Positions 47,811 to 59,827 of a stretch of 64,000 bases of DNA are shown here, in pieces. The position numbers were made by a program, and so were the translations under genes. Origin of the DNA: Imbricaverruca yamaguchii (lineage: Eukaryota > Arthropoda > Thecostraca > Neoverrucidae); contig JAOTOL010001637.1 of the NCBI GenBank assembly GCA_034440575.1, forward strand, positions 310,001-374,000. Direction: 5' to 3'. Each line of letters opens with the position of its first letter. The stretch's first letter is position 1. Below the pieces are notes generated by a model. The model searched no databases. It saw nothing but the letters and a program-made list of their open reading frames with translations, and was not told the origin of the DNA.

Positions 47811-48474
47811 CGAAAGGACGATGGGCACTGAGGGCCTGCAACGGTCGGCAGAGGCCTCAGTATCGCGGTGGCTGCCCACGGTGACGACGGCGGGAGGGAG
47901 TCAACACACGTGCGGACAGAAAGCTGGCATACCGAGAGCAGGAGGCGGCCTGATAATGACACTTTTGCACCCATGGGCGGTGAGGCGAACTGGAGCAGGG
48001 TACACCGGGATACGCGGGCCCTGCGGGAGCACCGCGTCTGTGGCATCAATTGAACAACGGCGGAGTTATGGACTATGTTGACAGATGGTTGAATCATAGC
48101 CCAGCTCTGCTCAGTCTACGTTAAAAAGCTGTTGTACTGCACGGCGGTGCTTTTATTACATTTTTTAAACTATATAGCGCCACATGTGCATACCCGATAA
48201 TTAATTATAGTTGATCCTGATAATTTTCAAATTAAAACACTACTCATATTAATGATAAGCCGTCAGAGGTTAATGCAAATTGCCACCAACGCATATTCCT
48301 AGATTCCATACAGCCCGGGAATCTTAAAATCGACACGAAGTTACACCTAACATAAATCAAACGTTCAACGTTCACGTGTTTACGCACATGTGGACATAAG
48401 GCAGTTCATTCTTTAGTGTCAAGTCCATCAGGCAGTATTAAATGCTGACTTACTCGCGGTTGCAATTACCATTC
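47811..48474. other. No gene recognised
   Basis: GC-rich at first, then AT-rich. Overlapping short frames have no domain. Confidence 0.4.
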
Positions 48475-48597
48475 GGTCCTTGTGGTGTGGATTGCTTGGT
48501 CCTTGTGGTGCGGATTGCTTGGTCCTTGTGGTGCGGATTGTGTGGTCCTTGTCGTGTGGATTGTTTGGTCTTTATGGTGTTGATTGCTCGGGATTTA
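48475..48597. repeat. 23-bp tandem repeat, about 5 copies
   Basis: The unit GGTCCTTGTGGTGCGGATTG plus a short variable end is repeated; the last copies are diverged. Confidence 0.9.
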
Positions 48598-48885
48598 GCT
48601 TCCGTTGATAGCTAACACCACAAGTTGGAAACTACGTATTTGCATTTATTCCACTGATTTCAGATTCCGAGATGCTCAAAATATGCATAACTGTTAACTG
48701 TTTGAAGTTGATGATTGAACGCGCTTAGCCCTCGTGTCATCCACATTGCAGACGCATTTCGTGGTTCACATCATCTATTATTCAGACAACCATGATTGTG
48801 ACCAGCTATGCTTACAAAATCATGCCCATTGCTGTTCTCAGCTAGGCATATCGTGGATGTCTGCATCATCCACATCTTGTAGTTC

Positions 48886-49114
48886 CCAGTGTACGCCACC
48901 ACGTGGGTCTCGTGTCTCGTGTGGTTCCCAGTGTACGCCACCACGTGGGTCTCGTGTGGTTCCCAGTGTACGCCACCACGTGGGTCTCGTGTCTCGTGTG
49001 GTTCCCAATGTACGCCACCACGTGCTTCGCGTGTGGTTCCGAAGTACAGCACCTGGCACACTTACACCGCGCCAGGGAAGCCCTGTCGTTTGTGGTTCCG
49101 AGATACAGCACTTT
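48886..49114. repeat. GGTTCC...CAC tandem repeats, left of Jockey-like insertion
   Basis: Four copies of GTTCCCAGTGTACGCCACCA plus CGTGGGTCTCGTGTG (35-42 bp), then longer units with GGTTCCGAAGTACAGCACCTG and CACCGCGCCAGGGAAGCCC. Related units resume at 51481-51660, beyond the retroelement. Confidence 0.85.
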
Positions 49115-51500
49115 GAAAAGTTTGAGTCCTTCAGGAATTATAGAAAGACTAATGTCAGATCGACTGCAGCCTCATCTCCCCCTCTAACCTCACCAGCATG
49201 GCTTTCGAGCTAAACACTCAACACGAACACATGTAAAAAAATGGTCGATTTCGCAATCAATGTTTATAATGAACGCAGACCCCCAGCCAAAATGTTAGTC
49301 GCTTCAAGAGATGTCAGCAAAGCTTTTGACACTGTCTCCTTATGGCTTCTAAAAGAGCAAATGTATACCTTGACCTACTTTCCAGGGGCAGACATTAAAT
49401 GGTTGCGTAGTTTCCTTTCTGATAAAAGAAGCAGAGTAAAGTTGGACGACATACTCAGATCTAAAACCCTTTAGATACGGAGGGTATGAAGGAGCAGTCT
49501 TATCACCAACTCTCTTCAATCTCTTTATGGGTGATGCTCACATGGAAACTTTCGCCTGCCTTTTGTGCAAACGATTTTTGCGTAATTGCCGAAGACTTGA
49601 ATCTGGACCGAGGAGTTAATAAGCTGCAGCGCGGTATAGTGGACGTACAGCCTAGTTCAAAGGTAAACGCTTAACAATTTGTGAACCAACGTCAACTGTC
49701 TCCGTCATGACGTCAGATAATCATCAACACGATTATCAACCGATCATCAAAATCAACAATGTTCCTCTAAAAGTGGAGAAAGCCCAAAAATGTTTGGTCT
49801 AACATTCGACCCTTCTCTCAAATTCAATACCCACATCGACAACATCTATAAAAAACAAATTATAATGCAATATAATGAAAGGTCTCACCAGGCGCAGAGT
49901 ACAGCAAAGGCAATGAAACTCTTTCACATTTCTACAAAACTCATTCGCTCAGCGATCAACTAGGCGTATGCTGCATGGACCAATCAAATTTCAGACACGA
50001 GCGTCGAAAAACTACAGATAGTAAAAACAAATGCATGCTTCTTATCACAGGCTGTGTGAAAACGAGTGGCGTAGGAACCTTGCTCACAAAACCAATCTCC
50101 TCCCCTTAACCCTCGGGGGTCTTCAAGCGCCCCCTCAGTTTTTTTTCTCGCATGTAGTAGACGAACGGAGCGCGGCAGCGCGCCCAGATTTGGCATACCT
50201 TTTTACACATCAATTTGGCATGCTATTTCAAAATTTTGAAGTCAGGTGATTTAGGGTCAATGTGTTAGTCAAGGTCAAGTGAGGTCACCTCCAAAAAAGT
50301 TCAACCAGTTGTCACGCTTTAACGGTTACAGATATTGTAATGAAACTTTCGGAGTTTGCTTATCTTTAGGAATGCAACAAGACATATGAGTGGTGGAATG
50401 TTTCACTTTCTTCGTTTTTGACTGCATATAAATTTTGCATATTTGCCAATTGCAGTTCAAATAGAAGATTCTGGCTGAAGTAAGCATTTCTTGTTAGGGC
50501 AAGATGACTTCCAACAACGTTTCTAGGTCTGCTCTACCCATTGAAGAAGGAAAATTAAAGAACTTGAAAACGCAAAGTTTTGAAATTTCAAAAAAATAAA
50601 TTTTATTTTTGGGGGGCCAAAAATTGTATGGCCCTGTTCGATTTTGCTGTCCTTCTCTCATTCCAAATGATTTTTTTCTTCATATATCACCAAAATGAAC
50701 TCCCCAGACCCAAAAACATAATATAAGTCGTGAAAGGTCGTGAAAATCTAGCCCCCTGGTGACGTCACTTTTGTGGGAGATTGCTTTTAGGGTTGGATCC
50801 GGACCCTACTTGTCGAGCGTTCTCTGATGACACCTCTTTCGTTTCCGTGCGACGCTTAGTTTGTATTTTAGAGGGGGGTTGCTATCCGCCCCCCCCCCCG
50901 AGATGGGGTGTAAGGATCTGACCGGAGAGACGGCGCGGGTTAAAGAACCACTTAACATGATTGGCTCCTAGATTGCATCCGGTTATCGAAATGAACGATA
51001 CACGTGTCATGATCTCTCTCCACCAAATGGAAGAGACATACGCGAAAATACAGCATGCTTCTAAAAATTATCTCCACCACTGAATGGGAAAAATGAAGCA
51101 AGACAGGTTATCAAAATTATCCATGTCGATTTCGCCGCAAATGCAATCAGAATTGTACCTCCATCAAAGAGTCTACACCGACCACCTCCAGAAATGTACA
51201 AGTCGGTGATATCATTATCAAGGAAAAAAGCTTCCTCTCCCGCCTCAGAACTGGATACTCTCCCGATCTACGGTCTTACGCGGCAAGAGCATCAAATTGC
51301 CCCAGTGACCGCCGACACTGGGGCCTGGCTAAAAAAAACGCCTGCACAAACTATGAATGAATGCACAATCCTGCAACCTCTGAAAATGACCCATGGAGTT
51401 CGCTTGGAATGTCTCTGGACAGACCCTCTATGATCGATGGAACTTTCTCAAGGACGCTGGCCATGTCAGCTGTACGCTTGACTGATGGCCACTGAACAAC
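49115..51500 (+). pseudogene. Jockey-like LINE reverse-transcriptase pseudogene
   Basis: 5'-truncated remnant. Readable in shifting frames: IIERLMSDRLQPHLPL, HQHGFRAKHSTRTH, LVASRDVSKAFDTVS, EGAVLSPTLFNLFMGD, then the catalytic site as CAND instead of YADD/FADD. Downstream come LTFDPSLKFNTHIDNI and SDTSVEKLQIVKTNACLLITG. The C-terminal end after the MITE reads QTLYDRWNFLKDAGHV. Motif wording fits the Jockey group. Several frameshifts and stops, plus the 838-bp MITE insertion at 50106-50943. TACAGCAC is present at both edges (49106-49113; 51503-51510) as a possible target duplication in the surrounding repeat. Confidence 0.85.
50106..50943 (-). mobile_element. TTAA-flanked MITE (piggyBac-like), copy 2
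   Basis: Exact TTAA at 50106-50109 and 50940-50943, with CCC/GGG just inside. The 830-bp body is an inverted copy of 41562-42398. It sits inside the Jockey-like reverse-transcriptase pseudogene. Removing the insert and one TTAA brings together LLPLKNHL, which matches a conserved post-catalytic motif of such enzymes, so the boundaries are supported by an empty-site test. Confidence 0.85.
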
Positions 51501-51660
51501 AAGGTACAGCACCCAACACACTCTGCGTGAAGGGACTCCGGTCGCGTGTGATTTCGAGGTGCATCACCTGACACACCTGGACCGCTTAAGGGGAGCCCAG
51601 TGATGTGTTGTTCTGAGGTACATCACCTGACACACCTGCACCGCGTTAGAAGAGCCGATG
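51481..51660. repeat. GGTACAGCAC repeats, right of Jockey-like insertion
   Basis: Units with AGGTACATCACCTGACACAC and CACCGCGTTAGAAGAGCC continue the array interrupted at 49114. A further partial unit lies near 51870. Confidence 0.7.
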
Positions 51661-52303
51661 GGCGTGGGACGTGCAGCCAGGACTGGCTGCCAGCTTGTTC
51701 TGTCCATTAGTCTGGCTCATCCGCCAGCTATTCAATGACGTCGGTGGGCCGCCGCGAGGCAGCTACAGTGCTGCTTTTCCTCTCTTTCTCTTCTCATCGC
51801 TGTGTATGGGACCCGAACACAGCCATCACATCTGATGTCGGGTGCATACATCTGTACTATCCAGAGGTACAGCACATCATAGTGTCTGGACCATAATCAC
51901 AGTCATCACACCCTCCGAGCCTCGAGTACACATCGGTATCCGCACACTATGTGCACCCAGACATACTTCTCCATCGAAAAATTCCAGCTGATTGAACAAC
52001 TCCAACCGGAAGCTCAGGGCACCACTAAAGTATCTTGGACGGACGACCGGAACCTCTGCCCCATCTTCTCATTTTGCCAGCTGTAGCTGGCCTGCCGATA
52101 ATATATAACAGCACTCGTTTGCATGGTTCGAACCCGTCTACTAATAAAACAACTTTTGCAGACAACCTCTCCCACTCACGCAGACCGATTTCATCTGGGT
52201 GAAAAGGGGATATTAACGAACGACAACCTGAATACAGGCTTTTCCTTGCTGATACGATTAGAACTGTGGAGCCAGTGCGCTCTGTATTGTGAAAGCTAAT
52301 ATT
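51661..52303. other. No gene recognised
   Basis: Non-coding. A GGTTCGAACCC near 52125 looks like a B box, but no tRNA fold could be built around it. Confidence 0.4.
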
Positions 52304-54614
52304 AGACGTCAGAGGTGTGGAGCGAAGGTACCCGGTGACTGGCTGTGGGGTAGCGTCACGAAACGTCGCGAGTGTGTGGCGAAGTTACCCGGTGACTGGC
52401 CGAAGTAACGTCATTAAACGTCGCGAGTGTGTGGCGAAGTTACCCGGTGACTGGCCGAAGTAACGTCATTAAACGTCGCGAGTGTGTGGCGAAGTTACTC
52501 GATGACTGGCCGAAGTAACGTCATTAAACGTCGCGAGTGTGTGGCGAAGGTACCCGGTGACTGGCCGAAGTAACGTCATTAAACGTCGCGAGGGTGTGGC
52601 GAAGGTACCCGGTGACTGGCCGAAGTAACGTCATTAAACGTCGCGAGTGTGTGGCGAAGTTACCCGGTGACTGGCCGAAGTAACGTCATTAAACGTCGCG
52701 AGTGTGTGGCGAAGTTACTCGATGACTGGCCGAAGTAACGTCATTAAACGTCGCGAGTGTGTGGCGAAGGTACCCGGTGACTGGCCGAAGTAACGTCATT
52801 AAACGTCGCGAGGGTGTGGCGAAGGTACCCGGTGACTGGCCGAAGTAACGTCATTAAACGTCGCGAGTGTGTGGCGAAGTTACTCGGTGACTGGCCGAAG
52901 TAACGTCATTAAACGTCGCGAGTGTGTGGCGAAGTTACTCGGTGACTGGCCGAAGTAACGTCATTAAACGTCGCGAGTGTGTGGCGAAGTTACCCGGTGA
53001 CTGGCCGAAGTAACGTCATTAAACGTCGCGAGTGTGTGGCGAAGTTACCCGGTGACTGGCCGAAGTAACGTCATTAAACGTCGCGAGTGTGTGGCGAAGT
53101 TACCCGGTGACTGGCCGAAGTAACGTCATTAAACGTCGCGAGTGTGTGGCGAAGTTACTCGATGACTGGCCGAAGTAACGTCATTAAACGTCGCGAGTGT
53201 GTGGCGAAGGTACCCGGTGACTGGCCGAAGTAACGTCATTAAACGTCGCGAGGGTGTGGCGAAGGTACCCGGTGACTGGCCGAAGTAACGTCATTAAACG
53301 TCGCGAGTGTGGGAAGTTACTCGGTGACTGGCGAACGTCATTAAACGTGAGTGTGTGGCGAAGTTACCGGTGACTGGCCGAACGTAACGTCATTAAACGT
53401 CGCGAGTGTGTGGCGAAGTTACCCGGTGACTGGCCGAAGTAACGTCATTAAACGTCGCGAGTGTGTGGCGAAGTTACCCGGTGACTGGCCGAAGTAACGT
53501 CATTAAACGTCGCGAGTGTGTGGCGAAGTTACCCGGTGACTGGCCGAAGTAACGTCATTAAACGTCGCGAGTGTGTGGCGAAGTTACCCGGTGACTGGCC
53601 GAAGTAACGTCATTAAACGTCGCGAGTGTGTGGCGAAGTTACCCGGTGACTGGCCGAAGTAACGTCATTAAACGTCGCGAGTGTGTGGCGAAGTTACCCG
53701 GTGACTGGCCGAAGTAACGTCATTAAACGTCGCGAGTGTGTGGCGAAGGTACCCGGTGACTGGCCGAAGTAACGTAAGGGAAGTAACGTCATTAAACGTC
53801 GCGAGTGTGTGGCGAAGTTACCCGGTGACTGGCCGAAGTAACGTCATTAAACGTCGCGAGTGTGTGGCGAAGTTACCCGGTGACTGGCCGAAGTAACGTC
53901 ATTAAACGTCGCGAGTGTGTGGCGAAGTTACCCGGTGACTGGCCGAAGTAACGTCATTAAACGTCGCGAGTGTGTGGCGAAGTTACCCGGTGACTGGCCG
54001 AAGTAACGTCATTAAACGTCGCGAGTGTGTGGCGAAGTTACCCGGTGACTGGCCGAAGTAACGTCATTAAACGTCGCGAGTGTGTGGCGAAGGTACCCGG
54101 TGACTGGGTACGTTTACGTCGCGAGTGTGTGGCGACCGTCGTATAGTGTGGTGACTGGCCGAGTAACGTATTAAACGTCGCGAGTGTGTGGCGAAGTTAC
54201 CCGGTGACTGGCCGAAGTAACGTCATTAAACGTCGCGAGTGTGTGGCGAAGTTACCCGGTGACTGGCCGAAGTAACGTCATTAAACGTCGCGAGTGGGGG
54301 CCGGTGACTGGCCGAAGTAACGTCTTAAACGTCGCGAGTGTGTGGCGAAGTTACCCGGTGACTGGCCGAAGTAACGTCATTAAACGTCGCGAGTGTGTGG
54401 CGAAGTTACCCGGTGACTGGCCGAAGTAACGTCATTAAACGTCGCGAGTGTGTGGCGAAGTTACCCGGTGACTGGCCGAAGTAACGTCATTAAACGTCGC
54501 GAGTGTGTGGCGAAGTTACCCGGTGACTGGCCGACGTGGCGTCACCAAATGTCAGGGGTCTGTGGGAAAGTTATCTGGTGACTGGCCGAGGTAACGTCCC
54601 AACAACGGTAGTGT
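52304..54614. repeat. 55-bp satellite, about 42 copies
   Basis: Unit of 55 bp beginning GTCGCGAGTGTGTGGCGAAG and containing ACCCGGTGACTGGCCGAAG. Variant units (TACTCGATG; GGTACCCGG; GAGGGTGTGG) recur in a fixed order at about 52440-52660, 52660-52880 and 53100-53320, giving a four-unit (220 bp) higher-order repeat. Local disruptions at about 53310-53380, 53770, 54105-54165 and 54290 may be real deletions or assembly errors. Confidence 0.96.
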
Positions 54615-55437
54615 GGGATATGTGAAATCCAGCGACTGCTTCCATAAATCCAGAAAACTAAGCAACGGAAGGAAGTAATTAGAGTGGTAATTAGCGGCCT
54701 CTAGTCATCTCAGAAAACCAAATGTAATTTTAGCCACCTGTGCTTTGACATCACAAGTGATGTTACATTTCTGGCAGTATTGCCTGGAAACTCTGAATCA
54801 CCGTTGTTTACGGACTAAAGGTAGCATATATTTGGAAAAAAGAAAGCACGAAAATTCAAGACTGTCATAATGTTTGTGACATAACTAAATGTGTTCGTTT
54901 AATGTTCTTAATGCAAATGTTGAACAACAGTTTCCCTGCATCCGTAAAGCCCCTCAAAACTTAATAAATGTTGATGATCGAAAAAATTGTCCCACCAGTC
55001 TGATGTTTAGGTTATGGTTTCATCATGCAGCATGACACGAACAGTTACCTTTACAGCAGGTGTCAAATTGGTCGCAACACGCTTGTTCACAATGTATGGC
55101 CGCGGTGACGATTGGAAAGTTAGCAATGGAAGTATATGATAGGGGAGGGGGAAGGTTCAGGTGAACCAGAAGTCCACCTCGGATTAAATTTTTGATAGAA
55201 TAGGACACAATTATTTGTAGGTAATTATTATATTCGGAAGGAATAATATTTCATTGGAATAGCTGGGTGAGACACACGCATGTGGACTACCGGAAAATAT
55301 TAAAACGTCGCGCCTGGTTGCCCAATCTGAAAAGGCAAAACACTATATCGTGCACAAAGCTGGAATTTGTTTTTAAAAGCTGCATTTAGACACAGTGAGC
55401 CCGAAGTTGTATGCTCTAGGCCCCGTCACTGCATCAC
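54615..55437. other. No gene recognised
   Basis: AT-rich non-coding DNA. Confidence 0.4.
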
Positions 55438-55902
55438 ATGCTTCAAGTGGTCGCTACGGCACCACCGGCGGGTGGTCAGCTGTCCCTCGAAGTGGTCGCT
55501 ACGGCACCACCGGCGGGTGGTGAGCCGTCCCTCGAAGTGGTCGCTACGGCACCGCCGGCGGGTGGTGGGCCGTCCCTCGAAGTGGTCGCTACGGCACCGC
55601 CGGCGGGTGGTGGGCCGTCCCTCGAAGTGGTCGCTACGGCACCGCCGGCGGGTGGTGGGCCGTCCCTCGAAGTGGTCGCTACGGCGCCACCGGCGGGTGG
55701 TCAGCCGTCCCTCGAAGTGGTCGCTACGGCACCACCGGCGGGTGGTCAGCCGTCCCTCGAAGTGGTCGCTACGGCGCCACCGGCGGGTGGTCAGCTGTCC
55801 CTCGAAGTGGTCGCTACGGCACCACCGGCGGGTGGTCAGCCGTCCCTCGAAGTGGCCGCCACGGCACCATCGGCGGGTGGTGGGCCGTCCATCAAATTCT
55901 GA
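55438..55902 (+). repeat. 45-bp in-frame tandem repeat, about 10 copies
   Basis: Unit GTGGTCGCTACGGCACCACC then GGCGGGTGGTCAGCTGTCCCTCGAA. 45 is a multiple of three, so one frame encodes ten copies of a 15-residue peptide (VVATAPPAGGQLSLE) in a 154-aa frame ending at 55902. Changes in the GCA/GCG and CCA/CCG codons are silent in this frame, but the frame opens only seven bases before the array, the other frames are also open, and no promoter or splice site was found. Coding status undecided; non-coding more likely. Confidence 0.85.
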
Positions 55903-55910
55903 ATGACTTT

Positions 55911-57085
55911 CTAGCATGTCTCTGGTGAAATAGTCGGACTTTCTCGAACGGCATCCATCCTGGGATTTTCGATTGTCTGTGGTTTATTCAGGCATGCCCA
56001 CAATATAAAATATAGGCGGATGAGCCGAGAAGAGTCTGGAGACCACTGGTTCTGTGTCTTGGACAAAACAGCCGGTCTTCTAAGCCTCTTCTCGAGCCAT
56101 TTAGTTTTCAGGGCAGCATTGTGCGGTGTAGCATCATCTTGCTGGACACACTGCTCGTTGTGGTGAGTGCCCATTTGGATGCTTCGGGGACATTGCACGT
56201 GCGAAACTTAACTGTTCTAATGATGCTGAAAATATGGCTGACATCCACATAATTCGCCGAAACTGAAGCAGAACTACAAATAACGCGTCCACATCATGTT
56301 TCTGCCTTCACTTATATATAACAAGCACGGCACTTCGTGACTGTACATTGTGCGCCATGAAGCTAAGATCGACTTTTTATGCTAGCATGCTCATTAACTT
56401 TATTAAAGGGATGCAATGTACGTCAATACCAGTAGTCTGAGGAAGACCAGCATGATCAGGTTAAATAACAGCACAGCGTTCAAACTACGGATCGTAAGTT
56501 CTTTTATTTCTCTTATCGAGGTACTTTGATCAATTCTGAAGATGAAAAATAACCTCACAAATAAAAAATGATATTTTCATGCTCCGCGCTCGATGCCTAT
56601 GCATCATACTAAACACCTTGCTGCCCATAGATTCCTTATGGCTTAGAGATTGAGAAACGCATGCTAAAGCTATAATGTTTTACATTTTTGGGAAAATAAA
56701 CATGACATCTGACGTCAGAGGTGTCTTCAAAACTTCTGGAGCATTATGTACCGTTCGGTGGCGACCTTCGCTGTTTTGAATTCATCTTTAAGCCAGTATG
56801 ATCCGATGAAGCATTAGCTACTGAAAGCTACCCAGACGGTGGCGTTCTCTATGTATGGATGCTTCGTGCATGTCTTCGGGTCTTGATGTACCATATAACA
56901 TAGTTCTTGCGATTGAAGTGTCCAACAGAATAACAGTACTATTCGTATGCGAACCACGCTCTGGTGAAGGAGGACTTCACCTTCTTAACCCAATGACTAT
57001 TATATTGTATATTGCTTCAAATACAGAAGACATGATGGCTATGATGGCTCGGGGGAATATGATGAGATGAGTACCTCTGGATAGT

Positions 57086-57157
<72 letters not shown>

Positions 57158-57545
57158 CAGATTCAGTGGACGCGATGGCTGCGTTCCGGTTCCACACACC
57201 GCGATCAGGACAGATCTTTAGGTCTAGCCTGATGACGATCTGTCCGGCTGAGCGCGCCAACCGCATTCTTTGCGCCCCTTTTGTTTGTGATGCTCTCGGG
57301 CTCGTCGCCTTAGCTGACCCTGCCTCATCGATATTCTCGGGCGTTTGGGCGGAGCGGGGGCGACTCCTGGGTTGGCTACTACAGTGCACTTCACCGTATT
57401 CTCCACATTTCTCTGCAATCTTGGAAATGGTAGACTTGCATGGAGCCTTCTGGACAGAAAGCTCATGTTTGAAATCTTTTAAATTACTCCAATGCTTTCG
57501 GTTTCTTAATGTAGTTCGCCGCAGCACCACTTCTGCTTCATAGTT
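55911..57545 (-). pseudogene. Decayed Tc1/mariner-type transposase
   Basis: Minus strand. The N-terminal part (57530-57160) has RRTTLRNRKHW, RPRSAQTPENIDE and a degenerate DLKICP. The middle (about 56830-56690) reads ATVWVAFSS, CFIGSYWLKDE and VATERYIMLQKF. About 490 bp of unrelated DNA follows, then 56198-55911 has VQQDDATPHNAAL (second catalytic Asp region), WSPDSSRLIRLYFILW and KPQTIENPRMDAV. In active relatives the last block reads like SPDLxPLDFFLW; here the third catalytic Asp is replaced. Stops, frameshifts and a TA microsatellite (57090-57155) confirm inactivity. Terminal repeats not identified. Confidence 0.82.
57090..57155. repeat. (TA)n microsatellite inside the mariner remnant
   Basis: Thirty-three TA dinucleotides. 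TA is also the mariner target, but here the run lies within the transposase remnant. Confidence 0.95.
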
Positions 57546-59560
57546 TACTTCATCTACACTCTTGGTATTAGAGCCGAAAGCAGGCTCGCTAATCGAAATG
57601 TGAATTACTACGATTACCCTGATATTTAAATTAGTGCAACACGAGTCTCATGATCAGCTTCTTAGTCCATCCTTAAAGTCTTGCTTCTTTCTAGCTAATA
57701 TGTTACTAGGATTTGCAAAAGAAGAAAACCACACTCTTTCCATTGTTCTGACGAACTGTTCTTGCTTGTGATGGATTAATGAGCATCATAAACCCTCTTG
57801 GGAATTCCGGGTCACAAAGTGATATTTTATTCGCTAAGAGTTAGGCTTGACCCACACATACTTTATGACTATATTAACGTTGTGATTATTGCAGTTAAAA
57901 ACAATGAGAGGCTATTTCGGTTGATGCTTCGTCTTTGCTATATATTTGAATTCGTATACAAAATCAGGTTCTGTTGAGTCCTCGTAGCGATCAGGTAGTT
58001 CCCGCCTTTGGCAAGGCTGGAGGGAAAATCAGGAAAGTTGGTGTTACAAATGTGGTTTGGTCAATGTCGGCAAAAGGTAATGCTGCATTTGCATATGAGC
58101 TAAGAAAAGTTAAATGGAGATGCAATTTATGCTGCAGCCACACTTCTTATCATGCGTTTTCTTAATCAGTGTCCGTTCCGATATATTTAGTGGGATAAAA
58201 GATGCAAATGTCACTTCATTTGCGATCCAGGTTTGATGCCGATGAAGAAGTTGAAATCTGCCGGCTGTAGTTGTCTTTCTTCGATCGAGTTGTCCCAAAG
58301 TATTTTATTCAAACGAGTTGTCACAACATTAACACCGATGGTAATTTACGAAGTCATGGCCAACACTAGCCGGTTTAATACAGAAAATTAATTTGCAAAA
58401 AGCTGCATTTAATCTGCTGGAGAGTATCCTAACCATCGTCAATTCATCATTAATCTTACCAAAAAGGAACTATTCGCATGTTGAGTGAAAGAAGTGAATG
58501 TTTCCTTTTCAGATGTTCGCATAGATAGGCACGAGCACATGGCTAAGACTGATTGGCTTTATTGAACTGTAACTACACTACGCCTGATTATAATGCGCTT
58601 CTGGGAAGCTTTGCAAGTGATCAACTCAGTTGCTTTCCTCAAAATAAAGCGTTCGGTTTTTCAACACATCAGTCGCATCTGGTAGTGTCGACCCCTTTGC
58701 CCCTTAAACTGCGTGGACAGCATCGCTAAAGTGGATTATGCGGATCAAAATGGAAGCTAGTTAGGTTGGCTTTATTTTATCAGCCACCGGCACTGAAGTG
58801 GCACCGCTGGGATTGGAAATGGCCGCCATTAGGCGACCACCCCTGCCACAAATTATCACATGAAAGGCTCCTGGCAGGATATGATCAGCCGTTCCCCTTC
58901 CCCCTTCTAGTCGTGGAAAAGGCCCGCCCCCAGGCTCTCAGGGGAGCACGACTCCGCTCCCTCGTTGATGCTCTGCCAACGCTTCAGCTGGCTTTAGCCT
59001 GAGGTCCAAAGGCCATCCGCTTTGCCCCCAGCATATAAACAGATAGCTCCTCTTATCAGTGGAAAGGGGACACGAAGGCGAATATACAACACAATGCTTG
59101 TTTTTGTATTGGCAAATGACGCAAATGCTCACACAGTTACACATCAAGACAAAAAACATGCTTAAGCTTTTCGACCTTCGTCGGACTCCATTGCGTTGTA
59201 AACCCACGAGAACGACTATTTCGGTTGCATTCATCCCTCACTATTAAGGCAATACCTCACATGTTTTGCTTTGTGGTAGTGAAAGCGCAAAGCGAACTCT
59301 TACCCACTCACCCTGTGATTCAACGTTGTCGAAGAGACTGCAGAGTTATCTTAGCGACATCTCACGTATACATACTGCATTTGGATTTTAAATCGTCAAA
59401 TGTCAAATGCTCTGGTTCATGTGGAATGTGAGCTGCACCCCCGAATATGCCTTTCTCACGTCCTTCGTTCCGGTCTTTTTCGCGTCATCATAAATGTATG
59501 AGGAGCTTATCATGATAATCCATTTTCTGCCGAACAAAATCAAAATACTCTGAAATTCGG
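57546..59560. other. No gene recognised
   Basis: Mostly AT-rich. A GC-richer patch near 58780-59000 contains AAATGGCCGCCATTAGGCGACC, reminiscent of the island motif. A 78-aa frame (58766-59002) has no domain. Confidence 0.4.
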
Positions 59561-59602
59561 TGCGCTGTGTGCCGCCGACTCAGATCCGCCGCCGTCTGTT
59601 CG

Positions 59603-59827
59603 GCCACAATGGCGGCCGCTGGCCGAATTAATCATCGGCCGTAACAGGAGCCTGCGCCGCTCGCCGCGCTCTGTTCGCGCGCGGAAGTCATGTGGAAGTG
59701 ATGTCCGTTTACAAATGACGGCGACGACCTCTGATCGTTTTCAGCTCGCCGACGGCTGCACAGTCGGCCGCGACCGGGGGGCGCGGGGGAGCGAGGGGGC
59801 CGGGCAGGGGCTGCCAGGGGGCCGCGA
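59603..59827 (+). promoter_or_regulatory. Duplicated conserved non-coding element, copy B
   Basis: Partner of 13171-13394. Similarity starts and stops abruptly: immediately outside the block neither side aligns by eye. It lies 2.2 kb downstream of zinc-finger gene B, in the same relative order and orientation as at copy A. Confidence 0.7.

Noticed and set aside
52080..52135. Possible tRNA gene around GGTTCGAACCC
   Set aside because: No acceptor stem or A box at the right distance; cloverleaf could not be drawn.
55426..55917. 163-aa minus-strand and 179-aa alternative plus-strand frames
   Set aside because: Shadows of the 45-bp repeat in other phases; Arg-rich peptides without domain.
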